Shown: positions 6,724-15,567, counted from the first letter of the stretch. The stretch: DNA of 45,924 nt from Anaerolineae bacterium (GCA_029907165.1 JARYMK010000004.1:1-45924), one strand, 5' to 3'. Numbers and translations are program-made. The notes: a model not told the origin generated them from the sequence alone.

Positions 6724-9045
6724 ATGAACCACAGAATGTTAGCAGCGGTCGGTCTTTTCCTGGCGCTGTCGCTGATGCTTTCATCGTGCACTCTGTTCCG
6801 TACTCCTGCGCCGTCGCCCACGCCGTGGCCCACGCCATCCGCAACGCCAACGGCCACGCCTGCCCCCGCCTTCGGGCCGTTGGCTTTCACCGACGAACCG
6901 CCCCTGCCCGGCCGAGTTATCGCTACGAAGCAGGTATTTCCGCCTGGGACGCAGCGCGTCTTCGCCGTCTGGGCCTACCAGGACATGGCCGATGGAATGC
7001 CCTACGCGCTGCGCTGGTACTGGAACAATGCCCTATGGCGCGAGGAGCTGTTCACATGGAACACGGCCCGCGACGGCCAGGCTGGCACCGCCAAATACGT
7101 CGCGCTGGAAGACGTCAACGGCCTCATCAGTGGAGACTACCGACTGGAACTCATCCTGGCGGGGCAGTCTGTGCAGGTTGCCACATTCCGGATTGAGTCG
7201 CCGCCGGTCCCCACACCGACGCCCACCGCGACAGTCGCCCCCACGCGGACCCCATGGCCCACGGTCACGCCCCTCCCGACGCCGTCGGAGGAGGAGCAGG
7301 TTCGCGCCGTGCGCGTTGCCCTGGTGAAACTCTGGGTGCCTGACGACGCGGGGAACATCGTCGGGGCGGCGTCCGGCTCGCTGGTGGATAGCCGGGGACT
7401 CATCCTCACTAACTGGCACGTCCTGTGGTACAGGGAAGATAACACCATCGTGGCGCGGAACACGGCAGGCGAGGTGTACGTGGGCCTGTTCCGCTCGCCG
7501 ACATCGCCTGCCGTCAAGGAGTATGTGGCGCAGTACCTCGCCTATGACCCGACTCTGGACCTGGCTGTGTTCCGAATAGTGCGCCGGTACCAGGGAAGCG
7601 GTGGCCCGTTCCCGCCGTTCCCCACGGTGCGAATCGGCAACTCGGACCTAATGGACGCGCCCGACCCCATCTTCATACTGGGCTATCCGGCGCTTACCGA
7701 GGGGTATCCCACCATCACCAAGGGCATCATGTCGGGGCGTGCCCGCGACGAGACCGGCGAGCGGATCACCACCGACACGGAGATCAGCCCGGGCAACAGC
7801 GGCGGCATGGCGCTGAACCGGCAGGGAGAGTTGATCGGCGTCCCCAGCCAAATCTGGTACAGCACGAGCCTGCCTGCCAAGATGGGCTACATCCGCCCCA
7901 TCAACCTGGCGAGGCCGCTGATTGAGGAAGCGCGACTCCGTCTGCGCCAGCCGGAACCTACGCCGCCCCCACCGCCGCCGTCGGGGCTGGTCGTGGGAGG
8001 CCGCGCCTACGTTACCGCGCCGGATGGCCTAAACATCCGCACCGGCCCCGGCCTGGCCCACGCCGTGCTGTGGAAAGCGCCATACAACACGCGCGTTACG
8101 CTGCTGGCCGGCCCGCAGTGGGCGGACGCCATCCCCTGGTACCAGGTCTCCGTGGACGAAATCGGGCTAATCGGCTGGTGCAGTGGCAACTATCTGCAAC
8201 CCATCCCGTCAGGCGAGCCTGTTACCGAGGCGCTCATTGCCTTCGCGTCCAATCGCACGGGCAACTACGACATCTACGTCATGCGGCCCGATGGGTCGGC
8301 GGTCCAGAACCTGACCCAGCATCCGGCGAAGGACGGCGACCCCAGTTGGTCGCCCGATCGCCGGTGGATCGCCTTCTCGTCCGATCGCGGAGGCGATGCC
8401 GACATCTACCTACTGGACCTGGGCGGTGGATTGAACCCACCCATGGTCATCGCCGCCATCCAGGGCGCGGGCGACCAGATTCACCCCGTCTGGTCGCGGG
8501 ACGGCCGGCGCCTCGCCTATGTGTCCAACGAGGACGGCGACTGGGAGATTTTCATCAGCCAGATTGACGGCAGCGGAAAGCGGCAACTGACCTACAACTC
8601 GGCCTGGGACAGTTTCCCGACTTGGTCGCCCGATGGCCGACAGATTGTCTTCACGTCGGCGCGCGACGGCAACTTTGAACTGTACGCGGTGGACGTGGAG
8701 ACGGGTGCCGAGCGGCGGCTCACGAACAACCCCGCGTCCGATGCTTTCCCAGCCTACTCGCACGACGGCTCGCGCATCGTGTTTGTGTCAGCGCGGACGG
8801 GCCTGCTGGAACTGTACGTCGCCGACCCGCGCAATGTGGAGGGCACGCTGGTTCGCCTGACCGACAGCCGCGCCGCGCCACAGTACAACCGCTACCCCGA
8901 CTGGTCGCCCGACGGCCGCTGGATCGTGTTCACGTCGTGGCGGGATGGGCAGGGCGAGATTTACCGCATCTCGGCGGCGGGCGGGGCGCTGACGCGGCTG
9001 ACGAGTTCGCCCGGAGATGACGAACAAGTTGCATGGAACCAGTAG
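6724..9045 (+). CDS. Lipoprotein with trypsin-like protease, SH3b and TolB-like propeller domains
   Basis: A protein of 773 residues. The signal peptide ends in the lipobox LSSC (Cys22), so it is anchored outside the membrane. A Pro/Thr-rich linker and a small beta domain (residues ~50-165) lead to a trypsin-like serine protease with triad His232 (TNWHV), Asp279 (TLDLAVF) and Ser359 (GNSGG). After a poly-Pro linker comes an SH3b domain (LNIRTGPG, about 430-495), which usually binds cell wall. Residues ~505-773 hold about six WD40-like/TolB propeller blades with repeated SPDGR and DGxxEIY motifs. Each domain is common; the combination on one lipoprotein is unusual. The ATG at 6724 is chosen because the signal peptide starts there. 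It is monocistronic, and substrates are unknown. Confidence 0.88.
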   Translation: MNHRMLAAVGLFLALSLMLSSCTLFRTPAPSPTPWPTPSATPTATPAPAFGPLAFTDEPPLPGRVIATKQVFPPGTQRVFAVWAYQDMADGMPYALRWYWNNALWREELFTWNTARDGQAGTAKYVALEDVNGLISGDYRLELILAGQSVQVATFRIESPPVPTPTPTATVAPTRTPWPTVTPLPTPSEEEQVRAVRVALVKLWVPDDAGNIVGAASGSLVDSRGLILTNWHVLWYREDNTIVARNTAGEVYVGLFRSPTSPAVKEYVAQYLAYDPTLDLAVFRIVRRYQGSGGPFPPFPTVRIGNSDLMDAPDPIFILGYPALTEGYPTITKGIMSGRARDETGERITTDTEISPGNSGGMALNRQGELIGVPSQIWYSTSLPAKMGYIRPINLARPLIEEARLRLRQPEPTPPPPPPSGLVVGGRAYVTAPDGLNIRTGPGLAHAVLWKAPYNTRVTLLAGPQWADAIPWYQVSVDEIGLIGWCSGNYLQPIPSGEPVTEALIAFASNRTGNYDIYVMRPDGSAVQNLTQHPAKDGDPSWSPDRRWIAFSSDRGGDADIYLLDLGGGLNPPMVIAAIQGAGDQIHPVWSRDGRRLAYVSNEDGDWEIFISQIDGSGKRQLTYNSAWDSFPTWSPDGRQIVFTSARDGNFELYAVDVETGAERRLTNNPASDAFPAYSHDGSRIVFVSARTGLLELYVADPRNVEGTLVRLTDSRAAPQYNRYPDWSPDGRWIVFTSWRDGQGEIYRISAAGGALTRLTSSPGDDEQVAWNQ

Positions 9046-9094
9046 CGTCTCCGGGTTTCGCCTCACTCCAGATTGCCGAAGATGAGGAGGAACC

Positions 9095-12076
9095 ATGATC
9101 ACCAAGAAGGACTTCGTCAAAATCAACGACTATCTGTGGGAAATCCCGAAAACCTTTCGGGCCGACATGCGCGTTCCCGCGCGCATCTACGCCGACGAGA
9201 AGATGCTGGAAATCGCGCTCAAGGACCGCTCGGTGGAACAGTTGGTCAACACGGCGACGCTGCCCGGCATCGTCGGCTATGCGCTCGCCATGCCCGACAT
9301 CCATCAGGGATATGGATTCAGCATCGGCGGCGTGGCGGCGACGCGGTATCCCGAGGGCGTCATCTCGCCTGGGGGAGTGGGGTATGATATCAACTGCCTC
9401 GCGGGGGATAGCCTGGTCTTGAGCGCGCTGGGCTACACCCGCACCATCGCCGAGTTGGAGACCGCCTGGCGGGACGAGACCCTCGCCTGCCAGTCGCTGT
9501 CGGCCAACTGCGAGGCCCGGACCGGCATTGTGCGGTTTATCCGCCAGAGCCCGCGCGCCCGAGTCCTGCGCGTCCGCACGGCATCGGGTCGCACCGTTAC
9601 CGCCACGGCCGACCACCCGTTCTGGACGCCGGACGGCATGAAGCCACTAGGCCGGATTCGGGAGGGCGAGACGGTGGCGGTCATGGGGTTTGACGGCGTC
9701 CCCTACGAGCGGCCGTCCGATGACGTGATCCTCACGCACGCCGATGTAGAAGCCGCGCTCCAGCGACTGGGCAAGGGTGTGGCCGGCAACGCTGCGCTCC
9801 AGATCGTGGCCCAATTGGAGAAGCGGGGCCTGTTGCCCTTGCGCTACTCGTCGCCTGCCCTGCCGCATCTCCTGCGGCTCATGGGTGCGGCCTGGGGCGA
9901 TGGCTCGCTGACGCTACACAAGAGCGGCAAGGGCGTGTTGGCTTGCTATGGGCGGGTGGAAGACCTAGAGGACTTGCGGCGCGACGTGCTCGCCATCGGG
10001 TTCACGCCATCCCGCGTGTACGCGCGTACGCGCCACCGCTCGGTCAACACGCCGTACAGGGCCTACGAGTTTGACAACGTGGAGACGTGGTTCAAGGTCA
10101 GTTCCACGGCGCTTGTCGTGCTCTTGGCATCGCTTGGCTTGCCGCTGGGCAACAAGGCCCGTTCGGATTGGCGGATGCCCGCATGGATCAAGCGCGCTCC
10201 CTTGTGGCAGAAGCGGCTGTTCCTTGGTGCCCTCTTTGGGGCGGAGATGAACGCTCCCGGAACCGTTACGGATCACGACTACAACTTTGAAGCGCCGACC
10301 CTCTCCGTGAACAAGCGCGAGCCGTTCGTGGAGAGCGGGCTGGCATGGCTGCGGGATGTCGCCGCGGTCCTGGCAGACTTCGGCGTGGAAACGCTTCCCA
10401 TCGGCCAGCGCGCCGAGCAGATGAATGCCGACGGTTCTCGCTCGGTCCGCCTGCGGCTGGGCATCGCCTCTTCGTCGGAGAATCTGATCCGACTCTGGAG
10501 CCGTGTGGGTTTTGAGTGCCACCGCGAGAAGCGCGCTCTGGCGAGCGTCGCCGTTACCTACCTGCGCCTGAAGCAGCGGGCGCTGGCCGAGCGCGCGTCG
10601 GTGGCGGAGAGGGCTGTGGCCCTGCGCGCCGAGGGCAAGACCGCCCAGGAGATCAAGGATGCGCTGGTGGGTTCGCTCGCCAACGAACGGTTCGTGGAGC
10701 GTTCGCTGTGGGAGGGGCGGAGCACCGGCCCGCGCGTCGGGCAGGCATTCGTGCCCTTCTTGCAGTTCGCGGATGAGGCTACAGCGGGGCTAGGCATGTC
10801 GGGCATGGCGTGGGATACGGTCGTGGCAGTGGAGCCCGCCGACGATTACCGGGGGGACGTGTACGATTTCACCGTCGCCCACGAAGAGCACAACTTCATC
10901 GCCAACGGGTTCGTGGTGTCCAACTGCGGCGTGCGCCTGCTGGCGTCGGGGCTGAATGCGGCGGACGTCAGGCCCATCATGGGCGACCTCATCAACGTCC
11001 TGTACAACACCGTGCCCAGTGGCGTGGGCGAAACCGGCCCCATCAAGCTGTCCAACAGGCAGCTGGACGAGGTGCTGGTGAGGGGGGCCGAGTGGGCCGT
11101 CAAGGCCGGCTACGGCAGCGCCGAGGATTTGGACCACCTAGAGGAGCGCGGGGCCATGCCGGGCGCCGACCCATCGGCCGTGAGCGAACGGGCCAAAGCG
11201 CGCGGGCGCGACCAATTGGGCACGCTTGGCTCCGGCAATCACTTCCTGGAGGTGCAGGAGGTGGAGGAAATCTACGACGAGGAAGCGGCGGACGCGCTGG
11301 GCCTGTTCAAAGGGCAACTGGTGGTGCAAATCCATTCGGGGTCACGCGGGCTTGGCCACCAGGTCTGCACCGACTACGTCCGATCTCTGCAGAGCGCCGT
11401 GCAGAAGTACGGCATCCGCCTGCCCGACCGAGAACTGGTCTGCGCGCCGCTGAACTCGCCCGAAGGCAAGGCGTACTTCGGGGCGATGGCCGGCGCGGCC
11501 AACTACGCCTGGGCCAACCGCCAGTGCCTGACCCAGATGACCCGTCAGGCCTTTGAGCAGGTGCTCGCGCCGAGGTTCCGCAATTGGCACCTGCGCGTGG
11601 TGTACGACGTGGCGCACAACATCGCCAAGATTGAGGAGTACATCATTGACGGCAAGCCCACCAAACTGTGCGTGCACCGCAAGGGCGCGACGCGGGCCTT
11701 CGGGCCGGGGCATCCGTCGCTCCCGCCGGACTACCGCGGTGTGGGCCAGCCCGTGCTGATTCCGGGCGACATGGGCACGGCATCCTACGTGCTGGTGGGG
11801 ACGAACAAGGCGATAGAGGAGACCTTCGGGTCCGCCGCGCACGGGGCGGGGCGGCTGCTCAGCCGCGCCGAGGCCAAGCGCCAGGTGCGGGGTGAGAAAC
11901 TGCGCGACCAACTCAAGGCGCAGGGGATAGAGGTGCGGGCCGGGAGCCTGGCGGGCCTGGCCGAGGAAGCGCCCGACGCCTACAAGGACGTGGACGCCGT
12001 GGTGGACACCATCCACGCGGCGGGAATCGCCCGCAAGGTGGCGCGCCTCAGGCCCCTGGCCGTGATGAAGGGGTAG
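9095..12076 (+). CDS. rtcB: RNA-splicing ligase RtcB containing an intein
   Basis: A 993-residue precursor. Residues 1-100 and 611-993 make a normal 483-residue RtcB, the GTP- and Mn-dependent ligase joining 2',3'-cyclic phosphate or 3'-phosphate RNA ends to 5'-OH ends. Motifs seen: MPDIHQGYGFSIGG, GVGYDIN|CGVRLL, GSGNHFLEVQ, HSGSRGLGHQ, YDVAHNIAK, HRKGATRAF and GDMGTASY. Between Asn100 and Cys611 lies a 510-residue intein. Cys611, the residue after the intein, is the conserved metal-binding Cys of the active site, so the enzyme should be inactive until splicing. The ATG at 9095 has GGAGG at good spacing. No archease or RtcA gene is adjacent, so the physiological RNA substrate (tRNA repair or mRNA) is open. 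Confidence 0.95.
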   Translation: MITKKDFVKINDYLWEIPKTFRADMRVPARIYADEKMLEIALKDRSVEQLVNTATLPGIVGYALAMPDIHQGYGFSIGGVAATRYPEGVISPGGVGYDINCLAGDSLVLSALGYTRTIAELETAWRDETLACQSLSANCEARTGIVRFIRQSPRARVLRVRTASGRTVTATADHPFWTPDGMKPLGRIREGETVAVMGFDGVPYERPSDDVILTHADVEAALQRLGKGVAGNAALQIVAQLEKRGLLPLRYSSPALPHLLRLMGAAWGDGSLTLHKSGKGVLACYGRVEDLEDLRRDVLAIGFTPSRVYARTRHRSVNTPYRAYEFDNVETWFKVSSTALVVLLASLGLPLGNKARSDWRMPAWIKRAPLWQKRLFLGALFGAEMNAPGTVTDHDYNFEAPTLSVNKREPFVESGLAWLRDVAAVLADFGVETLPIGQRAEQMNADGSRSVRLRLGIASSSENLIRLWSRVGFECHREKRALASVAVTYLRLKQRALAERASVAERAVALRAEGKTAQEIKDALVGSLANERFVERSLWEGRSTGPRVGQAFVPFLQFADEATAGLGMSGMAWDTVVAVEPADDYRGDVYDFTVAHEEHNFIANGFVVSNCGVRLLASGLNAADVRPIMGDLINVLYNTVPSGVGETGPIKLSNRQLDEVLVRGAEWAVKAGYGSAEDLDHLEERGAMPGADPSAVSERAKARGRDQLGTLGSGNHFLEVQEVEEIYDEEAADALGLFKGQLVVQIHSGSRGLGHQVCTDYVRSLQSAVQKYGIRLPDRELVCAPLNSPEGKAYFGAMAGAANYAWANRQCLTQMTRQAFEQVLAPRFRNWHLRVVYDVAHNIAKIEEYIIDGKPTKLCVHRKGATRAFGPGHPSLPPDYRGVGQPVLIPGDMGTASYVLVGTNKAIEETFGSAAHGAGRLLSRAEAKRQVRGEKLRDQLKAQGIEVRAGSLAGLAEEAPDAYKDVDAVVDTIHAAGIARKVARLRPLAVMKG
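9395..10924 (+). mobile_element. Intein with LAGLIDADG homing endonuclease inside rtcB
   Basis: Residues 101-610 of the precursor. The N-terminal splice block starts with Cys101 (CLAGDSLVLS); block B has TADHPFW with the TxxH pattern. Two LAGLIDADG-like motifs, LMGAAWGDG (about 262-270) and LFLGALFGAE (375-384), mark a homing endonuclease. The C-terminal block reads EHNFIANGFVVSN followed by Cys611. The penultimate residue is Ser609 where most inteins have His; Asn610 is normal. Splicing at N|C restores the RtcB active site exactly. Inteins at this position are known from archaeal RtcB proteins, which suggests homing or horizontal transfer. Confidence 0.93.
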
Positions 12077-12096
12077 GAGCAGCGCTACGACTCGCG

Positions 12097-12125
12097 TTGA
12101 CTCGCGGGCGAGTTCAGGTTATACT
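12097..12125 (+). promoter_or_regulatory. Promoter for the small helical gene and nucleotidyltransferase pair
   Basis: TTGACT at 12097-12102 and TATACT at 12120-12125 with a 17-bp spacer, immediately after rtcB. Transcription should start near 12132, about 65 nt before the first ATG. Confidence 0.75.
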
Positions 12126-12196
12126 GATCTCGGAAATGTGTGCTCGGACGCCTGGGCAAACCTGCGTGTTTGCCTAGGCGCGGGGTGGATGAAACC

Positions 12197-12460
12197 ATGG
12201 GGCTGGACAAAGAACTCTATCGCCAGGCATATCAGGCACTCCGAGAGTGGAGCAAAGCGGTCGAACGTGTTCGCGGGCGCGAGCATTTGTCCCCTGCAGA
12301 GTTGTGGCAGCGGTATGTCGCGCTCCTGGAGTTCTGCTGGCGCCTGTGCCCACAGCCCAGCGCACATCAGCGGAGCGAGAAGATCGCAGCCCTCAACCGC
12401 TATTACGAGCGCGTGCAGAGGCTGGAGCACTGGAGACGGGCGCATGGAGACACGACTTGA
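12197..12460 (+). CDS. Small helical protein of unknown function
   Basis: An 87-residue, strongly helical, Arg- and Glu-rich protein (MGLDKELYRQAYQALREW...). It is not recognised as a member of a named family. The ATG at 12197 is chosen because the residues upstream in frame look non-coding, although its Shine-Dalgarno (GGTGG) is weak. It overlaps the start of the nucleotidyltransferase frame by 17 nt (12444-12460), so the two are translationally coupled. A small helical protein coupled to an AbiEii-like nucleotidyltransferase recalls a toxin-antitoxin arrangement, but neither a HEPN motif (RxxxxH) nor a DNA-binding domain is evident. Confidence 0.6.
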   Translation: MGLDKELYRQAYQALREWSKAVERVRGREHLSPAELWQRYVALLEFCWRLCPQPSAHQRSEKIAALNRYYERVQRLEHWRRAHGDTT

Positions 12461-13005
12461 GACTGCAGTCCGCAAGGTGATCAATTTTCTCACTTCACAC
12501 GGCTACGACTATGCCGTCATAGGGGGCATCGCACTCTCTCAATGGGGGGGTTATCCGGTCTACGTATGGCGCGGATATTAAAGTCCTTGTCCCCAACTAC
12601 GACTACGCCGCAGCTCGTGCGGAGCTGAGGGCGGCATTTCCTGAACCCGCACGGCCAGGCGTGCCCCCCAATCCCCTGATTGTGGACATCCTGGTTGACG
12701 GAGTTACCATAGATCTCCTGCTGGCGCTGCCTGGCTACGAGGAACTCATCGTCCAGCGCGCGGTGCTACGAGACCTGGGGGGCTGGTCGGTGAAAGTGTG
12801 CTCAGCGGAAGATCTCATTATCCAAAAGGCTGTAGCCGGGCGTAACAAAGACTGGCTAGACGTAGAATCTTTGTTGATGGAGCAACGCGACAATCTGGAC
12901 CAAGACTACATTCGGTATTGGCTCAGCGAGTTCGCCGAGGCGCTACAGGACGCTGAACTGGTAAAGCGCTACGAGCAATTGCTTGACAGAGGGCACGCGG
13001 CTTAG
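12444..13005 (+). pseudogene. AbiEii/MNT-like nucleotidyltransferase, frameshifted at a G7 run
   Basis: The first frame (METRLETAVRKVINFL...YAVIGGIALSQWG) ends at 12581. The rest of the protein (DIKVLVPNYDYAAARAEL...CSAEDLIIQKAVAGRNKDWLDVESLL) continues in another frame to 13005. Removing one G from the seven at 12544-12550 joins them into a 186-residue protein reading ALSQWGVIRSTYGADIKVLV, which fits the family pattern GG(x)ALxxWGxxRxTxDxDI and restores the two acidic residue positions after the helix. These proteins are minimal nucleotidyltransferases related to AbiEii toxins and kanamycin-type enzymes. A sequencing error in the homopolymer, a true mutation and phase variation are all possible. 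The expected first Asp of the D-x-D pair is Ala in the joined frame (GADIK), so activity is uncertain even if the frame is intact. Confidence 0.75.
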
Positions 13006-13055
13006 ACCCGGGAACGCCCTATTGCATGCCTGACGGTAATCAAGGGGTAGAACCC

Positions 13056-13499
13056 TCAATCCCCCTCCGGGGCCTGCACCACATCCAGCCCCGCCAAAAT
13101 CGCCTTGGCTAGCGGGTCGGGGTAGTCCTCGGCGTAGACCACGCGCCGAATCCCCGCGTTGACGATGCTCTTGGCGCACCACGAGCAGGGGAAATGGGTC
13201 GTGTATAGCGTGGCCCCCTCAATGCTAATACCAAACCGCGCGGCGAAGTTGATGGCGTTCTGCTCGGCGTGGGCGCCGCGGCACAATTCGGACCGCTGGC
13301 CCGACGGCACGCCCTCGCGCGCGCACCCGATGTCTAGACAATGGGGCTGGCCCGCCGGCGCGCCGTTGTATCCGGTGGACACGATCTGCTTGCCCTTGAC
13401 GATGACCGCGCCCACATGCCGGTGCAGGCACGTGGAACGGCTCGCCACCACGCGGGCGATATGCATGAAGTAGGCGTCAAGACTGGGCCGATCGCTCAC
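13056..13499 (-). CDS. Deoxycytidylate (dCMP) deaminase
   Basis: A 147-residue zinc-dependent cytidine-deaminase fold protein. The catalytic HAE (His77, Glu79) and the zinc cysteines PCSWC (Cys105, Cys108) are present. The length and the extra Cys-rich insert (HCLDIGCAREGVPSGQRSELC) fit dCMP deaminases of the ComEB type. The reaction dCMP to dUMP supplies the substrate of thymidylate synthase. The gene overlaps the end of thyX by 23 nt (13477-13499), which implies translational coupling and a dTMP-synthesis operon. Confidence 0.92.
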   Translation of the reverse strand: MSDRPSLDAYFMHIARVVASRSTCLHRHVGAVIVKGKQIVSTGYNGAPAGQPHCLDIGCAREGVPSGQRSELCRGAHAEQNAINFAARFGISIEGATLYTTHFPCSWCAKSIVNAGIRRVVYAEDYPDPLAKAILAGLDVVQAPEGD

Positions 13500-14094
13500 G
13501 GATCAAGTCCTCAAAGACCGATGGCGCTTGCTCGTACAGGATGTCCAGGATGCGATTGGCGACCTCGCGGATTTCCCACTGCGCCGCGCGGTTCAGCGCA
13601 CGCTCCTTGATGAAGTGCCGCCACGAACGGAAGTTCATGGTAACCACGATGCGGGTCGCCGTGGCGTTGGGCAACAGAAATCGCGCGTCCTCCTTGAAAA
13701 TGCCGCGCTCGCGAAGGCGGCGATAAGCCTCGGCCAGCCCCTCGGTGGCCTCTCGCCAGACCTGCATAGCCTCCGGGTCATTGGCGACCGATGGCGGGAT
13801 CACGTATTCCGGCGCGGACAGGTCCACGTAGCGCTGGGACTCCTGCGAGTAACTGGCGATGCGGTGGCGCACCAGTTGGTGGGTGCAGGCCCTGGAGATG
13901 CCGGATATTTCAAATGTGGCCGAGGCGTGCTCAATCAGGCTCTCGTGTCCCTCGCGGACGCGGGCCATGAGGAACTTCCCCGGTTCGCCGCGCGACTCGG
14001 AGCGGTAGCACACGCGCCCCGCGTGTTCCAGCAACTCCTCGGGCGTGCCGTTGCCGCGCAGGTAGCGCGTGATGGCGATGAGTTCAACCTGCAT
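13477..14094 (-). CDS. thyX: Flavin-dependent thymidylate synthase ThyX
   Basis: A protein of 205 residues with the ThyX signature RHRIASYSQESQRY (Arg76-Tyr89), i.e. RHRx7S with Ser86. ThyX converts dUMP to dTMP using FAD, NADPH and methylene-tetrahydrofolate as a homotetramer, without releasing dihydrofolate. It is first in an operon with dCMP deaminase, giving dCMP to dUMP to dTMP in two steps. GGAGG lies 9 nt before the ATG, and a promoter is present at 14124-14153. Confidence 0.96.
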   Translation of the reverse strand: MQVELIAITRYLRGNGTPEELLEHAGRVCYRSESRGEPGKFLMARVREGHESLIEHASATFEISGISRACTHQLVRHRIASYSQESQRYVDLSAPEYVIPPSVANDPEAMQVWREATEGLAEAYRRLRERGIFKEDARFLLPNATATRIVVTMNFRSWRHFIKERALNRAAQWEIREVANRILDILYEQAPSVFEDLIRERSAQS

Positions 14095-14123
14095 CCCATC
14101 TGTCCTCCGGTGGGGGATGCGGC

Positions 14124-14153
14124 ATTATACCCCGGCCGCCTGCCATCTGGCAA
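14124..14153 (-). promoter_or_regulatory. Promoter of thyX
   Basis: Minus strand: TTGCCA (14148-14153), 18-bp spacer, TATAAT (14124-14129). The predicted start is about 23 nt before the thyX ATG, a short leader. Confidence 0.65.
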
Positions 14154-14172
14154 ACACAGGTAGAAACTACAG

Positions 14173-14252
14173 TTCACCGCAGAGACGCAGAGACCGCAGA
14201 GGCAGAATCTAGAACCTATTCCCCTCCGCGCACTCTGCGCCTCCGCGGTGAA
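14173..14252. repeat. Imperfect palindrome, family 1
   Basis: Outer arms TTCACCGC and GCGGTGAA; inner arms GCAGAGACGCAGAG-like against CTCTGCGCCTCCGC. It fills the gap between thyX and the MFS gene and may end transcription of the latter. Confidence 0.7.
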
Positions 14253-14256
14253 TTCG

Positions 14257-15567
14257 CTACTCCGCGATGGCCTCGCCGCGCTTGACTCCCAGCATGAACA
14301 GCCCCGCGATCAACGCGAACACCGGCGAAGACAGCAGGATGACGTTGTACGCGCCGACCCAGTCCACCAGCGCCCCAGCCACGATGGGCCCCACGATGGC
14401 CGCCGACGCCGAGAAGAAGTAGTATAGCCCGGTGTACGACCCCAGGCGGCTCTGCGGCGCGATATCCACCACCATCGGCAGCGAGTTGATGTTGATGAGC
14501 GCCCACGCGAACCCGGCCAGCACCAACATCACCGTGATGAACGTTACGTTGGGAATCCAGTAGCCCAAGAACAGCAGAACCGCCAGCGACACGATGCCCG
14601 TCAGGATCGTCCGCTTGCGCCCGAACTTGGTGGCGATGAACCCGGCCGGGATGGAGAAGATGATGAACGACACCGAGAAGAACCCCAGCAGGAGCGCCGC
14701 GCGGCTCTCGGAAATACCCAGGTAGAACACGCCGTAGGACGTGAAGAACGTCTCCAGCGCGTTGAACGCCAGGAACCAGAAGAAGATGGCCAGCAGGATG
14801 CGGATGGCACTGCGGTCGGGGGCAGCCAGCACCTCCTTCAGGTTGGCGATGACGCCCAGCGGCTTCTCTTCCGGGTCCTGCGGGAAATCTTTCGGCTCCT
14901 TGATGCGCCACACGACGATGAGGCACGCCCCCAGCATGACCACTGCGCCCACAACAAACGGCAGCGCCGGGTCAATGTTGTACAGCATGGAACCACCGAA
15001 AAACGCCAGCAGCGACCCCACGCCGCCCATCAAGTTGATGACGCCATTGGCCTTGCTCCGCAGTGGCGATGGGGTGATGTCGGGCATCAGGGCGATGACC
15101 GGCGTGCGGAAGATGCTCATCGCCAGCAGCATCACGCCGATGGCCAGGACGAACGCCGCGAACAGGCCCGGCATCTGGCTCAACTGGCCGTTCAGCGACT
15201 GGGGAATCGCCTTCACGACGAACGGGATAACTGCAAACGCCACTGCCGCGATGGGCGCGCCCACCAGGATGTACGGCATGCGGCGTCCCCACCGCGTGCG
15301 CGTCTTGTCGCTCCGAACGCCGATCCACGGCTGGATGAACACCGCCGCGATATTGTCCAGCGTCATGATGAACCCGGCCAGCCCCGCGCTCAGGCCGAAC
15401 CCCGCCACGGTCGGCAGCGCCTTGCCTGCCTCTAGCAGTTGGCGGGTGAATTCCGGGTTGCCCGATTGCAGGAAGATGGGCACGAAAGAGTTGTACAGCG
15501 CCCATAGCAGACTGATGCCCAGAAATCCGAAGCCCAGTGTGAACGTCTTCTTGTAGTCCAGTTTCAC
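14257..15567 (-). CDS. MFS transporter, sugar-cation symporter-like
   Basis: A protein of 436 residues with about 12 hydrophobic segments. The cytoplasmic loop 2-3 motif reads GVRSDKTRTRWGRRMPYILVG, characteristic of the GPH/SLC45-like branch that moves sugars or glycosides with cations. The GTG start at 15567 (VKLDYKKTF) follows GGAGGT by 5 nt; in-frame starts further up would add an unlikely leader crossing a repeat. It appears monocistronic. The substrate is not determined; a GH31 glycosidase is encoded elsewhere in the window, but not nearby. Confidence 0.85.
   Translation of the reverse strand: MKLDYKKTFTLGFGFLGISLLWALYNSFVPIFLQSGNPEFTRQLLEAGKALPTVAGFGLSAGLAGFIMTLDNIAAVFIQPWIGVRSDKTRTRWGRRMPYILVGAPIAAVAFAVIPFVVKAIPQSLNGQLSQMPGLFAAFVLAIGVMLLAMSIFRTPVIALMPDITPSPLRSKANGVINLMGGVGSLLAFFGGSMLYNIDPALPFVVGAVVMLGACLIVVWRIKEPKDFPQDPEEKPLGVIANLKEVLAAPDRSAIRILLAIFFWFLAFNALETFFTSYGVFYLGISESRAALLLGFFSVSFIIFSIPAGFIATKFGRKRTILTGIVSLAVLLFLGYWIPNVTFITVMLVLAGFAWALININSLPMVVDIAPQSRLGSYTGLYYFFSASAAIVGPIVAGALVDWVGAYNVILLSSPVFALIAGLFMLGVKRGEAIAE

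Noticed and set aside
12097-13005. Prophage or integrative element around the intein and the nucleotidyltransferase pair
   Set aside because: No integrase, phage structural gene, attachment-site duplication or tRNA insertion is seen; flanking genes are housekeeping.
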